Positions 42,249 to 51,854 of a stretch of DNA of 57,180 bases are shown one piece after another. The notes under the pieces were generated by a model. That model saw only the letters and a program-made list of their open reading frames with translations. It was not told the origin of the DNA and did not search any database. Made by a program: the position numbers and the translations under genes. Each line of letters opens with the position of its first letter. Within the stretch, counting starts at the first letter, position 1. Source of the stretch: Stentor coeruleus (lineage: Eukaryota > Ciliophora > Heterotrichea > Heterotrichida > Stentoridae); the NCBI GenBank assembly GCA_001970955.1, contig MPUH01000397.1, positions 1 through 57,180 of the forward strand, in the 5' to 3' direction.

Positions 42249-42866
42249 TTTTATATTAGATCTTCAAGATCATTTATGTAAAGGTAATAAAATATTTGAA
42301 TTTGTATTAGTTGGATAGTTTTTAAAGGATTATTGATGATGAAAGTAGATTTTTTTATTGTAAAAGATTCTTTTTGTGTTTTTTAAGGTTTTGTATGGGC
42401 ATAGTGGTTTTAAATTTAATGATGATTTATAGGATTAATTGTTGATTGAATTATAAATTCATGAGTGTAGTAGATAATTGCTTAAAGCTGATTACATACA
42501 TTACTCACAATATCTTACAATTACCAAATGATATTCTCATTATTACAATAATAATCCTGCCAAAAGCTAAACTCATAAAAAAACACCAAAGCATTTTATT
42601 AAAATTTATTATCCCAGCATACAAAATCCATACCAAAAACCACAATTTTTCCAAACCAAAACCAGGATAAATTTCTAATATTAATAAATAAACACACCAA
42701 AATGCAATAAAAAAGTTATCTTATCCTAAACATACATAAATCTAAACTACTCTTATCATTAACCACTATTCACTTTTTAACGAAATCCTGACAATCCATT
42801 TATTAATCATAAAATCCAACTATCAAACCTCAACATTTAATTTTTAACCAAATAAACCCTTAAACT
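42249..42866. other. Spacer with skew switch
   Basis: 42280-42440 is G-rich, 42530-42866 is C-rich and nearly G-free. A 74-codon ORF at 42446-42670 spans the switch and has the low-complexity look of spacer translation, so it is not called. Confidence 0.55.
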
Positions 42867-43505
42867 TTAACTATTCATCATCCAACACAACCTATACTTC
42901 TTAGACCTTATTCTCCAAACATCTCTAAATACTTCTGATTCAACACTTTGCCTTAAACAAATACTAAAAAGTTTAAGACTCCCTCTACTCTCATATCTTG
43001 TCACAAACTCTTCAATAGCTTCAAAATGCACATCAGCCGAATGTTGTAAAGACATACTACTATTCCCACATCCAATACCTGGAAGAACCACAGCTTCCAT
43101 TCCATGTCTTTCAGCTTCTTCAAGAGCTTTTATGATATTTTCTTTAAAAACATTTCTTTCTTGATGATTCGATAATTCTAAACTTGGATCTAAGACTAGG
43201 AGAATAATATGCCTTAAAGGATTTTCTTTGTTTTTAGCAGGTATATAAATGACATCTCCTGGGTTATAATGTTTTTTGTTTAGATGTTCATGGATAACAT
43301 TTTGACCATGGATTAATGAGATTTCTTCTGTCAAACCTCCTATGGTCATATGAGTATTGATTGAAGATAAAAGAGCGAATTTACCACTTGGTTCAGATTT
43401 TGCGAAGTTTATTGGGAGCTCATCAAGAGGGGAACCACTTTTTATTAAGATAACTGAGTCTTTGTATTCACCAAGCGCTATTATTAGGTTTTCAGTTTGG
43501 TTCAT
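42867..43505 (-). CDS. Macrodomain-like (ADP-ribose-binding) protein
   Basis: 212 residues. The C-terminal half follows a macrodomain: GDVIYIPAKNKENPLRHIIL (strand before the first loop), NVFKENIIKALEEAERHGME, AVVLPGIGCGNSSMSLQHSA (the phosphate-binding GIGxG-type loop at about 139-150), DVHFEAIEEFV, then SLKLFSICL (final strand). Macrodomains bind or hydrolyse ADP-ribose and derivatives. The N-terminal 70 residues (VILIKSGSPLDELPINFAKS, GGLTEEISLIHGQNV) are less typical and could be the start of the same fold. Catalytic Asn/Asp of the hydrolytic classes cannot be confirmed, so binding alone is possible. Gene intact, flanked left by C-rich DNA. Confidence 0.7.
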   Translation of the reverse strand: MNQTENLIIALGEYKDSVILIKSGSPLDELPINFAKSEPSGKFALLSSINTHMTIGGLTEEISLIHGQNVIHEHLNKKHYNPGDVIYIPAKNKENPLRHIILLVLDPSLELSNHQERNVFKENIIKALEEAERHGMEAVVLPGIGCGNSSMSLQHSADVHFEAIEEFVTRYESRGSLKLFSICLRQSVESEVFRDVWRIRSKKYRLCWMMNS

Positions 43506-45071
43506 TTTTTTAGATATTATTAGATAAAATATGCAACAAAAATTTAGATTTCAAAACTTGTATGATAATCAGATATAAGCGTCTAAGCTTGGAAAATCAA
43601 TGATTCTAGATATCTTCTCTTTAAAAATCAAATTTAAAAAATAGTGAAGATTTTATTATATTAAATTCCCCAAACCTAAAGCTGGTGTTAAAAATACAGA
43701 GGATTTATGATTATATTCATATAAATATAAAGAAAATTACTACTAATTTTATATCAATTTATACTGGGACATTTTTGAGAAACTATCTTTTGTTTATTCA
43801 GAACTAATTTCTTGTTTTCTATCAATTTGCGATATAAATATCAATACAGTCCCTTATTTATTTTCTTGTTTATCAATTAAAATAAACACAACTTCTCGAT
43901 CTCATTTTAATCCAATCTACTCTTCCCTTAATTATTTTGACAAAAATTAAACTTGCATTTTTTCATTTTCTTTAACATAAACTTTGAAATAATATTTCCT
44001 ATTAATAAACAGGAATTTCTTAACAATAACTACACCAAAAGACCTATTTGTAGATTTTACTTTATATTTTACTATAAATATCCCAATTTCTATCAAAAAA
44101 TATGTAATTTATAATAGTTTTATATCATAGGATGAAATTGAAGTCTATATGAACTAATACAACTGGGATTTTAATGTGAATACTAAGATGCTTATATATA
44201 AGGCAATAATTTTGTTACATTAAATGATAGAAAACCATATAGATAAAATATGAGTTTGGAGATGTAGTCTTTGAATAATCATAAGCGAAAATTGTTTAGA
44301 AGTGCTAACTTTTCTTTTTTCACTGATTATAATAATTGGCTTGGGTCATTCAGTGGCTACTCTAAATAAAAAGATCTATTTTAGTTATCATAAAGTCCTG
44401 GCTGAATACATTTTTATATGTCTAAAATACTTTTCTCATCTTGCAAACAGCCCATTTTTAGATTACATAAAAGATTAGGAAGAGAAATTTTATAGTTTTT
44501 GATTTGAAGGTTAGAATTATATTTCAATACCAAATTTAATATAAGACTTACATAATAAAAAAGTGTCCTTACTATCAATAATTTTTATACATCCAAAAAC
44601 TATTCCCCTATTATCTTTCTAAATTATAACTTTAAAAGTAGATAATACATAGTATACTTTATAAATTTAAAATCAAAATCAAATCTTGCTTAGATATCAA
44701 AACTCCTTTACTTCTATTTGTCTATAAATTTTCAAACATTTGTCTCCAAAAAAAAAATATTCAAAATTTCCATCAAAGAATATCAAAATTTTAGCGCCAC
44801 CACATTCAAACAACATAAAAAAAAAAATTACAATCAAAATCCTCATACAAAACACCAACATTTTTTTTAATCACTTTTATCCTCACAAAAACTAAAACCA
44901 AACATAATTTTTATACAAAACAAGACTTTTATTCAATCATATAAACAAATTTTTTCAAATAAAATCAAATAAAACATTTGATTTGTGAATAAAAATAGTT
45001 AAAATACATGGAATACATTTAAAATATTTGATATGAATGGAAACTAATAAACTTTGATGATAGAAATACTA
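43506..45071. other. 1.6-kb spacer, partly unskewed, with possible relic
   Basis: 43510-44540 is of mixed composition without the usual G-left/C-right split. The minus strand at about 44250-44460 has protein-like blocks such as MGCLQDEKSILDI and PSQLL, interrupted by TAA, TAG and TGA, so a decayed gene is possible. 44560-44950 is C-rich and nearly G-free as expected next to the Myb gene 3' end. No intact ORF. Confidence 0.4.
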
Positions 45072-45467
45072 TTAATTATGGTTTAATTCAATCTTTATTG
45101 AATTGTCTTGCAATTTCGGTTCGTATTCAGTTTGAGATATTTGAGCATACATAAGGTTCTGTTGATATCCCATGTATTTTTTATATGATCGTGAACAAGT
45201 TGTTGAAATATAAGAGTTAAGTGCTTCAAAGCTGCTTTCTAGCACGTAAACTTTAGGGATTTGGGATCCCGCTCCATTCTTTTCTTTGTATTTTTTGCAG
45301 TATTTTTGTGCATGAGATCTTATTTGTACTATGTTCCTAGTTGTTATAATCTCAGCAAGTTTTTTCCAATCTTTTCCATGCCATTCAAATGCGAAGTTAA
45401 AAAGGTTCTGTTCGTCTTTTGACCATCTACCCTGTCGTCCTGGTAATTCATCATATTCTCCGTTCAT
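45072..45467 (-). CDS. SHAQKYF-type Myb-domain protein
   Basis: 131 residues. A single Myb repeat at about 8-60, GRWSKDEQNLFNFAFEWHGK then DWKKLAEIITTRNIVQIRSH and AQKYCKKYKEKNG, has the SHAQKYF-class third helix (IRSHAQKYCKKY, Cys for Phe). This class is common in plants, amoebae and ciliates and binds DNA as a transcription factor. The three hallmark aromatic positions (W, F/W, W) are present as W11, F/W and W33-type residues. The rest is short, Ser/Tyr/Asn-rich. The 5' flank carries a pair of direct repeats (see 45528-45698). Confidence 0.85.
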   Translation of the reverse strand: MNGEYDELPGRQGRWSKDEQNLFNFAFEWHGKDWKKLAEIITTRNIVQIRSHAQKYCKKYKEKNGAGSQIPKVYVLESSFEALNSYISTTCSRSYKKYMGYQQNLMYAQISQTEYEPKLQDNSIKIELNHN

Positions 45468-46774
45468 ATTTATTATAACAAAAATAATTAACTACTTTTT
45501 TGTATGCTAATATAGATAATTATATTCAAATCGCCAGTAAAACTTTTAGTTTACTAGAATTCTTAAATAATTTGTCTTAAGTTTAGTTTAGAAAAAATAC
45601 TCCCCCATTTAATAAGCAATTATTAATTATTCTGTTTTTGAACTGCTAATATATAAAATAAACAACTACATATAAAATCGCCAGTAAAACTTTTAGTTAT
45701 TATTTACTAATACTTAAGCGAACCCTTAGCTTATTATTATTTTAATTATATTATAACCAATTACCAATGATAATAGTTATATTATTTGCTGTTTATACAA
45801 AACTTAAATTATTTAGAAAATTAGTTATAGTTAATTCTTTTCTCAAAGAAATAAATAAAGATTAAACTGGTTTAATGTGTTGACCTAAGATAGAAATAGG
45901 TATATATAAATATATTTACTTCTTGTAATACAAAAAATTATAGAATTCAATGATCATTATTAAAGAGCTTTAAGGAAATACAAGAAGGATTTCTTACTCT
46001 GAAAATTAAAATTGGCTAGTAAAACTATTTTGATGGGGGGGTGAATAAGTAAAAAAAAAAAGTAATAATATAAAAGTATATTAAGTGTTTAGTTTAGGTA
46101 TATTAGTATAAAGAGTTTTTTAGTATGAATTAATTAGATTGATATGATTTATAGTACTCATAAGAATGTTTGTATAAATATGATATGAATCATCTTGGCT
46201 TGTGGGTTTTATCAAAAAACACTTGAAATTTATAAAGTTTTTACTGACTCCTTTTGAGCTAGTTTCATTTTCTTAAAGACTTTTAGTCGTATGCAAGCTA
46301 AATATGGTCCTCTAATTTGCCCACTTGATTTAAAGTTTTTTCATAAATACACAATATTTTTGTGTATATATTTTTCACCCCTTTAGTATGAGTCATCAAA
46401 AGAAACAATTTGGAATAGGCTCTTTTTTTGTTATATAGTAATAAAGGATAAACTAAAAAAATTAAAACTTTTTAGTGCTTTTTGTAATAATAATTTATAC
46501 TAGTATATACAATTATTAAAACACTTCATAGTAGCTTAAAACGTTTTAGATGATTAATAATTATTCAACCGGTTACATCTTTTTCTAAGATGGATTAGGG
46601 CATATTTATAAGATAAACTTTATAGTGGTATCTGAATTATGGCTTGCTATATAAAGAGAAATTTGTACAAGAAATAATATAGCTAAAGCAGTTAAGATAA
46701 TATCTGCCTGAATATAAAGATAAAAGTTATATTATAGCACTATAAAATTATCATATTAAAAAACTTAGACTATA
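45468..46774. other. 1.3-kb spacer with direct repeats and possible relic
   Basis: Contains a 24-bp direct repeat (45528-45551 and 45675-45698). The minus strand at about 46200-46330 reads protein-like (KSLRK, KLYKFQVFFDKTHKPR) across TAG, TAA and TGA codons; too short to assign. The usual skew switch is absent. No intact ORF. Confidence 0.4.
45528..45698. repeat. 24-bp direct repeat upstream of the Myb gene
   Basis: aaatcgccagtaaaacttttagtt-type sequence occurs exactly at 45528-45551 and 45675-45698, 147 bp apart. The preceding bases (TGCTAATATA) are also partly shared. It lies 60-230 bp upstream of the Myb start on its 5' side. A related CTAGTAAAACTATTTTGA occurs near 46016. Confidence 0.7.
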
Positions 46775-47984
46775 ATGTTTTTACCCAAGAGAAAAATATA
46801 TAATATTAATCAGCAGACAGTTTGCCAAATCAAATACCCCCCAAAAACATTATCTTTACGATCTCCAGTTAAATTTTCTTATCAAATTGAATATTCTGGA
46901 ATTGAAAGATCTCCTCAATACCCTACTAAAATAAGACCTAAAACAAGGGCAATATCTGCTGATGTGTATGTTAAAATTAGAATCAGACATTACAAACCAC
47001 TTTTCCATAATAAATATCGCCTAGATCAACATTCTAATCTCATGACAACGCAAACTACTAAACCTACAGGTTGGGAAGAAAGTCTAGATTTCCAATCATC
47101 GTTTAATACCTAAAATTTTAATTAAGTCAATTTGATAATAATAGAAAATTTAAACATAGTAATAAACCTGGAAGTACAACTCAGAAAGGAAATTGAAGGA
47201 TTAAAAAATTGTAAAAGCCATGTGATAAGTGATACTATAATTCTAAAAACTCTGAAAAAAAGTTTTATAGATATTCTAAGAACTCTGAAAATAAGTATGA
47301 TTCAAATGATGGCAAAATGCATACAACTATAAACTAAAGATATTTCAAGCAAAACTATGAAAGTTTGTATAGAAAAACTAAAATTTGAATTTGAAGAAGT
47401 GCAAAAAAGTTTAGTCCAGCTGATGTCCACAGTTTAAGCTAAGCTATCATCAAATCAAAGCTTTAAATCTGGTTTACGTGATGAAGAAACTCCACTACAG
47501 TATTTTGTGAATATAACAGATCTGAGAAATGTAGTCAAAAAGCTCAAAGAATATTTGGAAGATCATAAACATGTTAACTTGGAAAAAAGCATTGAAATCT
47601 TAGAAAGCAAAAAATCAAAAACTAAAAACAAGCATGTCTTTTATTCAAGAAGAAAACACAGAAGTTTATGAATTAACTCATAATTTAAAAACTCATATAC
47701 AAAAGTCAGAAACCTTTTTGCCTGAAGATAATACAAAAGATTCATTTTAAACAGAAACAAGCGAAATACTTAAAAAACACATGCAATTTAAACCTTCGAT
47801 TTATGCAAAAGATCTCCTAAGAGTTATTATTATGTGTATATTTATGAAAAAATTAAAACATATATTGAATAATATTATAAAATTAGCAATCTATGATATT
47901 TATACACAATCAGTTAATTCAAATGATAAAATTTTTACCAAAATAATCTTACATATAAAATTAATAACCCTACCAATAGAATAA
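46775..47984 (+). pseudogene. Interrupted coiled-coil gene with TAA-only in-frame stops
   Basis: Starting at MFLPKRKIYNINQQTVCQIK, one reading frame continues for about 298 codons to a TGA near 47669, broken only by four TAA codons (47111, about 47123, 47330 and about 47435). Between and after them the frame stays protein-like (LEVQLRKEIEGLKNCKS, ISSKTMKVCIEKLKFEFEE, LRNVVKKLKEYLEDHKHVNL). The coding sense then moves to another frame (SFIQEENTEVYELTHNL, ILKKHMQFKPSIYAKDLLR) as if one base were gained or lost. No 15-nt intron removes any of the four TAAs. Unrecognised family, coiled-coil character. Pseudogene is the conservative call; a translated TAA is the alternative. Confidence 0.5.
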
Positions 47985-48190
47985 ATAATTTTCCTAACAC
48001 CCAACTAAATCAAATATATGAAAATACTTTAATACATTATATCCATATTTTGAATTTTTCATAACAACTCAGCACATTACCATAACTTTAGTATTCATTC
48101 TACCTACCAAAACTATTATCTACATGAATTCAAAAAAATGATAATTTCAGATACCAAACTGAATTTCAATACTTTTCATATTAAACATAA

Positions 48191-48808
48191 ATGAAGGCGG
48201 GCTCTAATAAAGAAAATTTCTTACCGGAAACTAAGCCTAATCCACAAATAATCCACTACACATCTCCTGAGAGAAAAGCAATTCAAAAAGTGCTAAGATT
48301 TGAAGAAGAAAGGACACCAGACAGACCTGTACACAGAAGAATCCCAAGTTTAATATCTAAAGACTACAGAAATGGTTTAAAAAACAAAGCACGTGGGAAA
48401 AAAAGCATGGAAATCGACCATAAAATCCACGACCATAAAAACTCACCTTTTTCTTCAACACTTGAAATGAAATCATCAATTGCAAGTACTGATATTCGTG
48501 GACTTTCTCTTTTCAGTTCTGAAGTTGAGTGTAAAAAAGATCATTTTGAACCAAGTTATGGTGTTAAAGATAGTATAACTGAAAAACTCGCATGTGAAAG
48601 TTTTTGTTATAATTGCCAAAAATATGTTTACACACGTGTTGTATTCAATAAAAACACTGAGTAAAAGTTATATAGGTTAGATTTTTTATGCTGCTTTAAA
48701 GAATTTGTAGGGTGTTGCACCAACTCAGAAGGACAAGAAATACATCATCTTTGTTCGAAATGCAATAAACTGATATGGAAAATTGGTTTAGATAATTGTG
48801 ACAGGTAG
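48191..48808 (+). CDS. LITAF-domain (zinc, membrane-associated) protein, two exons
   Basis: Exon 1 (48191-48660) has a disordered Lys/Arg/Pro-rich region of about 130 residues (KAGSNKENFLPETKPNPQII, PERKAIQKVLRFEEERTPDR), then CESFCYNCQKYVYTRVVF. A 15-nt intron (48661-48675) joins NKNTE to LDFLCCFKEFVGCCTNSEGQ. The C-terminus is EIHHLCSKCNKLIWKIGLDN. The N-terminal CxxC (CYNC), the CC pairs in the central hydrophobic part and the C-terminal HxCxxC match a LITAF/SIMPLE domain. That domain binds zinc and inserts in the cytosolic face of endosomal or lysosomal membranes. The hydrophobic insert is short here. Endosomal location is inferred from family. Total about 200 residues. Confidence 0.78.
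48661..48675 (+). other. 15-nt intron
   Basis: gtaaaagttatatag. Removing it joins the two zinc half-sites of the LITAF domain in frame and deletes an in-frame TAA. Confidence 0.87.
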
Positions 48809-49153
48809 GTATGTAGGTAAATATATGATTTTTTAGTTGTAGTTTTATTGGAATTTTAGTTTTTTAGGGTGGATTTATCCGGGATAATGTGTGAATGATG
48901 GGAAATTAGGGATTTTATATGAATGTATGATGGTTTTGTGTAAATTATATCTAATAGGATTAAAAAGGATGCTGTTGTGGGGTATGTAGAGTTTTTATAT
49001 GTTTTTTGGAGTTTATTTAGTAAATTATTTTTTGATCTTGTCTTAATTTTCAATGTTATTCTTCCTAGCATTGTCATTGCAATACAGATCTTTAGCATAA
49101 AAAAATCGATTCAGTCAAAAACAATCAGCCTATATAAACTCTTATATATAAAT
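48809..49153. other. Spacer upstream of RPS19
   Basis: Left part is G-rich (48820-48990). The rest is mixed, with an open frame in the RPS19 register that encodes a hydrophobic stretch and is not included in the gene. No repeat or RNA gene seen. Confidence 0.45.
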
Positions 49154-49600
49154 ATGGACAAAAAAGCTTTGGTTGTTAAGGACGTGTCTGCTCCAGCTTT
49201 CATTTCGGAATATGCAGCTTATCTTAAACGAACAGATAAGATCACAATTCCAAGTTGGGTAGATTATGTCAAAACAGGTCCTGGAAAGCAACTAGCTCCA
49301 TACGATAAAGACTGGCTGTATGTTCGTGCCGCAGCTCTTGCAAGAAAAGTTTACTTAAGACCTAATATTGGAGTTGGAGCATTGAAAAAGGAGTTTGGCT
49401 GTGCAAAAAACTACGGAACAACTCCTTGTCATTTTGTCCAAGGCTCAGGAAAAATTATCAGATACTTGCTTAAAGAACTTGAAGATAAAGGAATTGTGGA
49501 AACAGTCAAAGATGAAGATAGCGAAAGGACTATTGGTAGAAAAATTACTCAAAAAGGTCAACAAGAACTAGATAGCATTGCCCGACAAATTAAGGTTTAG
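49154..49600 (+). CDS. RPS19: 40S ribosomal protein S19 (eS19)
   Basis: 148 residues from MDKKALVVKDVSAPAFISEY, close to the usual 145. The eS19 signatures are all present: FISEYAAYLKRTDKITIPSW, WVDYVKTGPGKQLAPYDKDW, YVRAAALARKVYLRPNIGVG, LKKEFGCAKNYGTTPCHFVQ, GSGKIIRYLLKELEDKGIVE and GRKITQKGQQELDSIARQI. It is part of the small subunit head and needed for 18S rRNA 3' maturation. The frame is open for 59 codons upstream, but that part is hydrophobic and unlike any S19 N-terminus, so I reject it as coding. Expression should be high. Confidence 0.97.
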   Translation: MDKKALVVKDVSAPAFISEYAAYLKRTDKITIPSWVDYVKTGPGKQLAPYDKDWLYVRAAALARKVYLRPNIGVGALKKEFGCAKNYGTTPCHFVQGSGKIIRYLLKELEDKGIVETVKDEDSERTIGRKITQKGQQELDSIARQIKV

Positions 49601-50285
49601 AAAATATAAACATAAATTAGTTTATTCATTTTGGGTTAGAAAATATTTTTTCTTTTTGAATAATTTTTAAAATTCTGAGTTTTAGAATATAATGAGATAA
49701 GAAAAGATTTATAAATGTTGTAAAGGTTTTATTTAAGATATGGGATTATAAGGAAAAGTTTTTGATAAAATGCTTTGATGATTAGGAAGGAGTTTTGTTA
49801 TTGAAGGAGGGAGGGGAAATTTTTTTTTTGAGAATTTGATGAATATTTTTTGGGTGTTTTTTGGATTAGATTTTGGATTTGGTTTATGGTTTTTTAAAAT
49901 TTTTTTTTTGTGGTGAAATTTTTTGTGAGATAAGAAATAATGCAAGGTCGGTTGAGATTTTTGGGTTTTGTTTGTAAAGTTTTTTGATTAATATTAGGCA
50001 TTTTATCTTGCATTTTTAAGTTTAAAGTATGTAATAGAATAAGGGTAATACGTTTTATATATAAACTATTTAGATTAACATACCTTTATAATTAGCTTAT
50101 TTTTACTACCATAATTTCACTTAAAAAAAAAAAATCAAAAATTCCTCAAAATCTTGCATAACACAAAAACATTTTTTTATCAACTTACATAAACCACACG
50201 AGTTTTCAAATAAAATATCATTCCAAAAGTATATAATAAATTTATATCACATCTAAAAAATTGCATAATGGTTTAATTATATAAA
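49601..50285. other. Spacer with extreme skew switch
   Basis: 49741-49860 has 34 G and 1 C by direct count. 50100-50250 is C-rich and G-poor. A minus-strand 70-codon ORF (49733-49945) rich in Lys, Pro, His and Asn is an artefact of this composition. Confidence 0.65.
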
Positions 50286-50774
50286 ATGTCACTTAAGATG
50301 AAATACAACACTATGGGATGGAGAGAATGGAAAAATGATCAAGAAAAACACAAAGGTAAAATCAATGAAATTTACGCATCAGCAAGTTCATCAAGAATCG
50401 ATAATAAACTACCTGATGTTTATAAAAATAACTTTTCAAGTCGGGCACATTTAACTAGTGTTTATGGGTCATCATTAAAAGTTAGAGAAATTGATATTAA
50501 AAACGCAAAGATACTTGATAAACTTACTAAGATGGCTAGATCGCCTGTTGTTCTTAAAACACTTCCTTTGGCTGAAAATAAAGTTAATACGAGGAAGTAT
50601 TTTTTGAAAAAACTAGAAAACGGACGACTCCATCAGGAAAACCTACTTTTTGCTAAACGTCTTGCCAAAACCTCAAGCTCGGTTAATTTCAGACAATACG
50701 AAATAGATTTCACCAACAATCAAAAATATGCGAAAATTAGACAAAGACTTAAACTTAAAACTTTGGATTCTTAA
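50286..50774 (+). CDS. CFAP97/Hemingway-like small protein
   Basis: 162 residues. The C-terminal part, NTRKYFLKKLENGRLHQENL then LFAKRLAKTSSSVNFRQYEI and DFTNNQKYAKIRQRLKLKT, resembles the CFAP97 (KIAA1430/Hemingway) pattern R-x-(Y/L)-L-x-x-I/L-E-x-x-N-x-x-L-x-x-R-L…Y-x-x-x-x-x-E-x-D…N-x-K-Y. CFAP97-type proteins act in cilia or flagella. The N-terminal 90 residues are basic and less conserved (TMGWREWKNDQEKHKGKINE). The call rests on one block and is moderate. The ATG follows TTATATAAA directly, a common arrangement in this window. Confidence 0.45.
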   Translation: MSLKMKYNTMGWREWKNDQEKHKGKINEIYASASSSRIDNKLPDVYKNNFSSRAHLTSVYGSSLKVREIDIKNAKILDKLTKMARSPVVLKTLPLAENKVNTRKYFLKKLENGRLHQENLLFAKRLAKTSSSVNFRQYEIDFTNNQKYAKIRQRLKLKTLDS

Positions 50775-51197
50775 AACATGAACTCGATTAGTATTTTAAA
50801 AGCTTTTAATATGTATTTTTGTATATATTATTTATGTTTAAGAAATTATACGATAGTCTGGGGGTAAGTTTATGATTTTTTATAGTTAAATTTCAGTTGT
50901 TATTAGTAAAATATGACATCTAATTCAAAATTATATAAAAAAAAACAATTATTGCTTTATAATAACTATTTAACAAGCTAATTAATATCAAAGAAATATA
51001 TTCAATAAATTTACTATCATATAATTCCAAAAACACTTAATTCTATCATCTCATAACCCTTTATTTAAACTTCCTCCCATTCTTTCTCATAATAAATTTC
51101 CTTTACAAATCTTGAATAAAATCCTAATAAACTAAATCTAATAAACTCATCTTAGATATCAAAACTCTTCTATACCCAACATCATATCTAATAATAA
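50775..51197. other. Spacer between CFAP97-like and Alba genes
   Basis: Left part G>C (50780-50900), right part C-rich and nearly G-free (50990-51195). No gene or repeat seen. Confidence 0.5.
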
Positions 51198-51518
51198 ATG
51201 GAGCATAGAGAAGTTCGCGTAAGTCAAGGTAAGCCATACACAAGCTATGTTGGCGCTTCCAAAGAAATCCTCAAAGAAAAAGGAACAGTTGAGTTACATG
51301 GCCTTGGAGAAGCTTGTTCTAATGTTGTTAGAGCTGCAGAAATGTTAGTATCTTTAGGTTATGCTTCATTAGAGAAATTCGACACTTTAACAATATCAGA
51401 AAACAACACTGAAGGAATTTCTCGCAGCAGAAATAAGGTCATTATAAAACTTTCCAAAGCTTCCACTTTTGAAAAGGCTTATGTTGATTTCAATAATTCA
51501 AGAGCCACTAAAAAATGA
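51198..51518 (+). CDS. Alba-domain nucleic-acid-binding protein
   Basis: 106 residues, the length of a single Alba domain. VRVSQGKPYTSYVGASKEIL then EKGTVELHGLGEACSNVVRA and AEMLVSLGYASLEKFDTLTI match the beta1-alpha1-beta2-alpha2 core, including the GLGEACSNVVRAAEML helix (usually GxGxAIxKAVxVAE). A C-terminal strand (NKVIIKLSKASTFEKAYVDF) follows. Eukaryotic Alba proteins bind RNA or DNA and include the Rpp20/Rpp25 subunits of RNase P/MRP and cytosolic mRNA-binding proteins. I cannot tell which class this is. Ends TGA then TAG, a double stop. Confidence 0.85.
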   Translation: MEHREVRVSQGKPYTSYVGASKEILKEKGTVELHGLGEACSNVVRAAEMLVSLGYASLEKFDTLTISENNTEGISRSRNKVIIKLSKASTFEKAYVDFNNSRATKK

Positions 51519-51614
51519 TAGCTTAGATAAGAAATTTTGGTCGTTCTTACAAATGATTTTTTATGTTTATTAAACTAGTTAGAAGATAGATTATTAGGAT
51601 AAGACAAGTTTGGT

Positions 51615-51854
51615 TTAGTTATGTCTAAAAAACTTCATAGATACCCAATTGGCATAGACAAGCATAAAAGTTGTAGGAATCATCATAGGAAGGAGGTAGC
51701 AGTAGTAATGATCTTCTTGGAGAAACCTAAGGAAAGAATTTTCTTCTGAACGCCATAAGAGCTTTGCCCCGATAATCCAAGCTATGAGGACAGAAAATGA
51801 TAAACAACTTGAGAAGAGCAGGAAGTACCCTGTTAAGGATGTCACAATTACCAT
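51615..51854 (-). CDS. PIGY: PIG-Y (GPI-GlcNAc transferase subunit, Eri1-like)
   Basis: 79 residues with two membrane helices (about 6-30 and 50-70), ending ANWVSMKFFRHN. Human PIG-Y is 71 residues and ends in WTWMGIKLFRHN; the C-terminal W-x-x-(M/I)-K-(F/L)-F-R-H-N and the preceding YYCYLLPMMIPTTFMLVY block match it. PIG-Y is a small subunit of the complex that makes GlcNAc-PI, the first step of GPI-anchor synthesis on the ER. Such short genes are usually missed. Match is by memory of the family, so the C-terminal motif is the real evidence. Confidence 0.75.
   Translation of the reverse strand: MVIVTSLTGYFLLFSSCLSFSVLIAWIIGAKLLWRSEENSFLRFLQEDHYYCYLLPMMIPTTFMLVYANWVSMKFFRHN

Noticed and set aside
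42446..42670. 74-codon plus-strand ORF
   Set aside because: Spans a skew switch inside a spacer and reads as low-complexity translation.
48977..49153. N-terminal 59-codon extension of RPS19
   Set aside because: Hydrophobic and unlike eS19; the conserved protein starts at 49154.
49733..49945. 70-codon minus-strand ORF rich in Lys, Pro and His
   Set aside because: Falls in the most G-skewed tract of the RPS19 3' spacer, where the reverse strand has few stops. No protein-like pattern.
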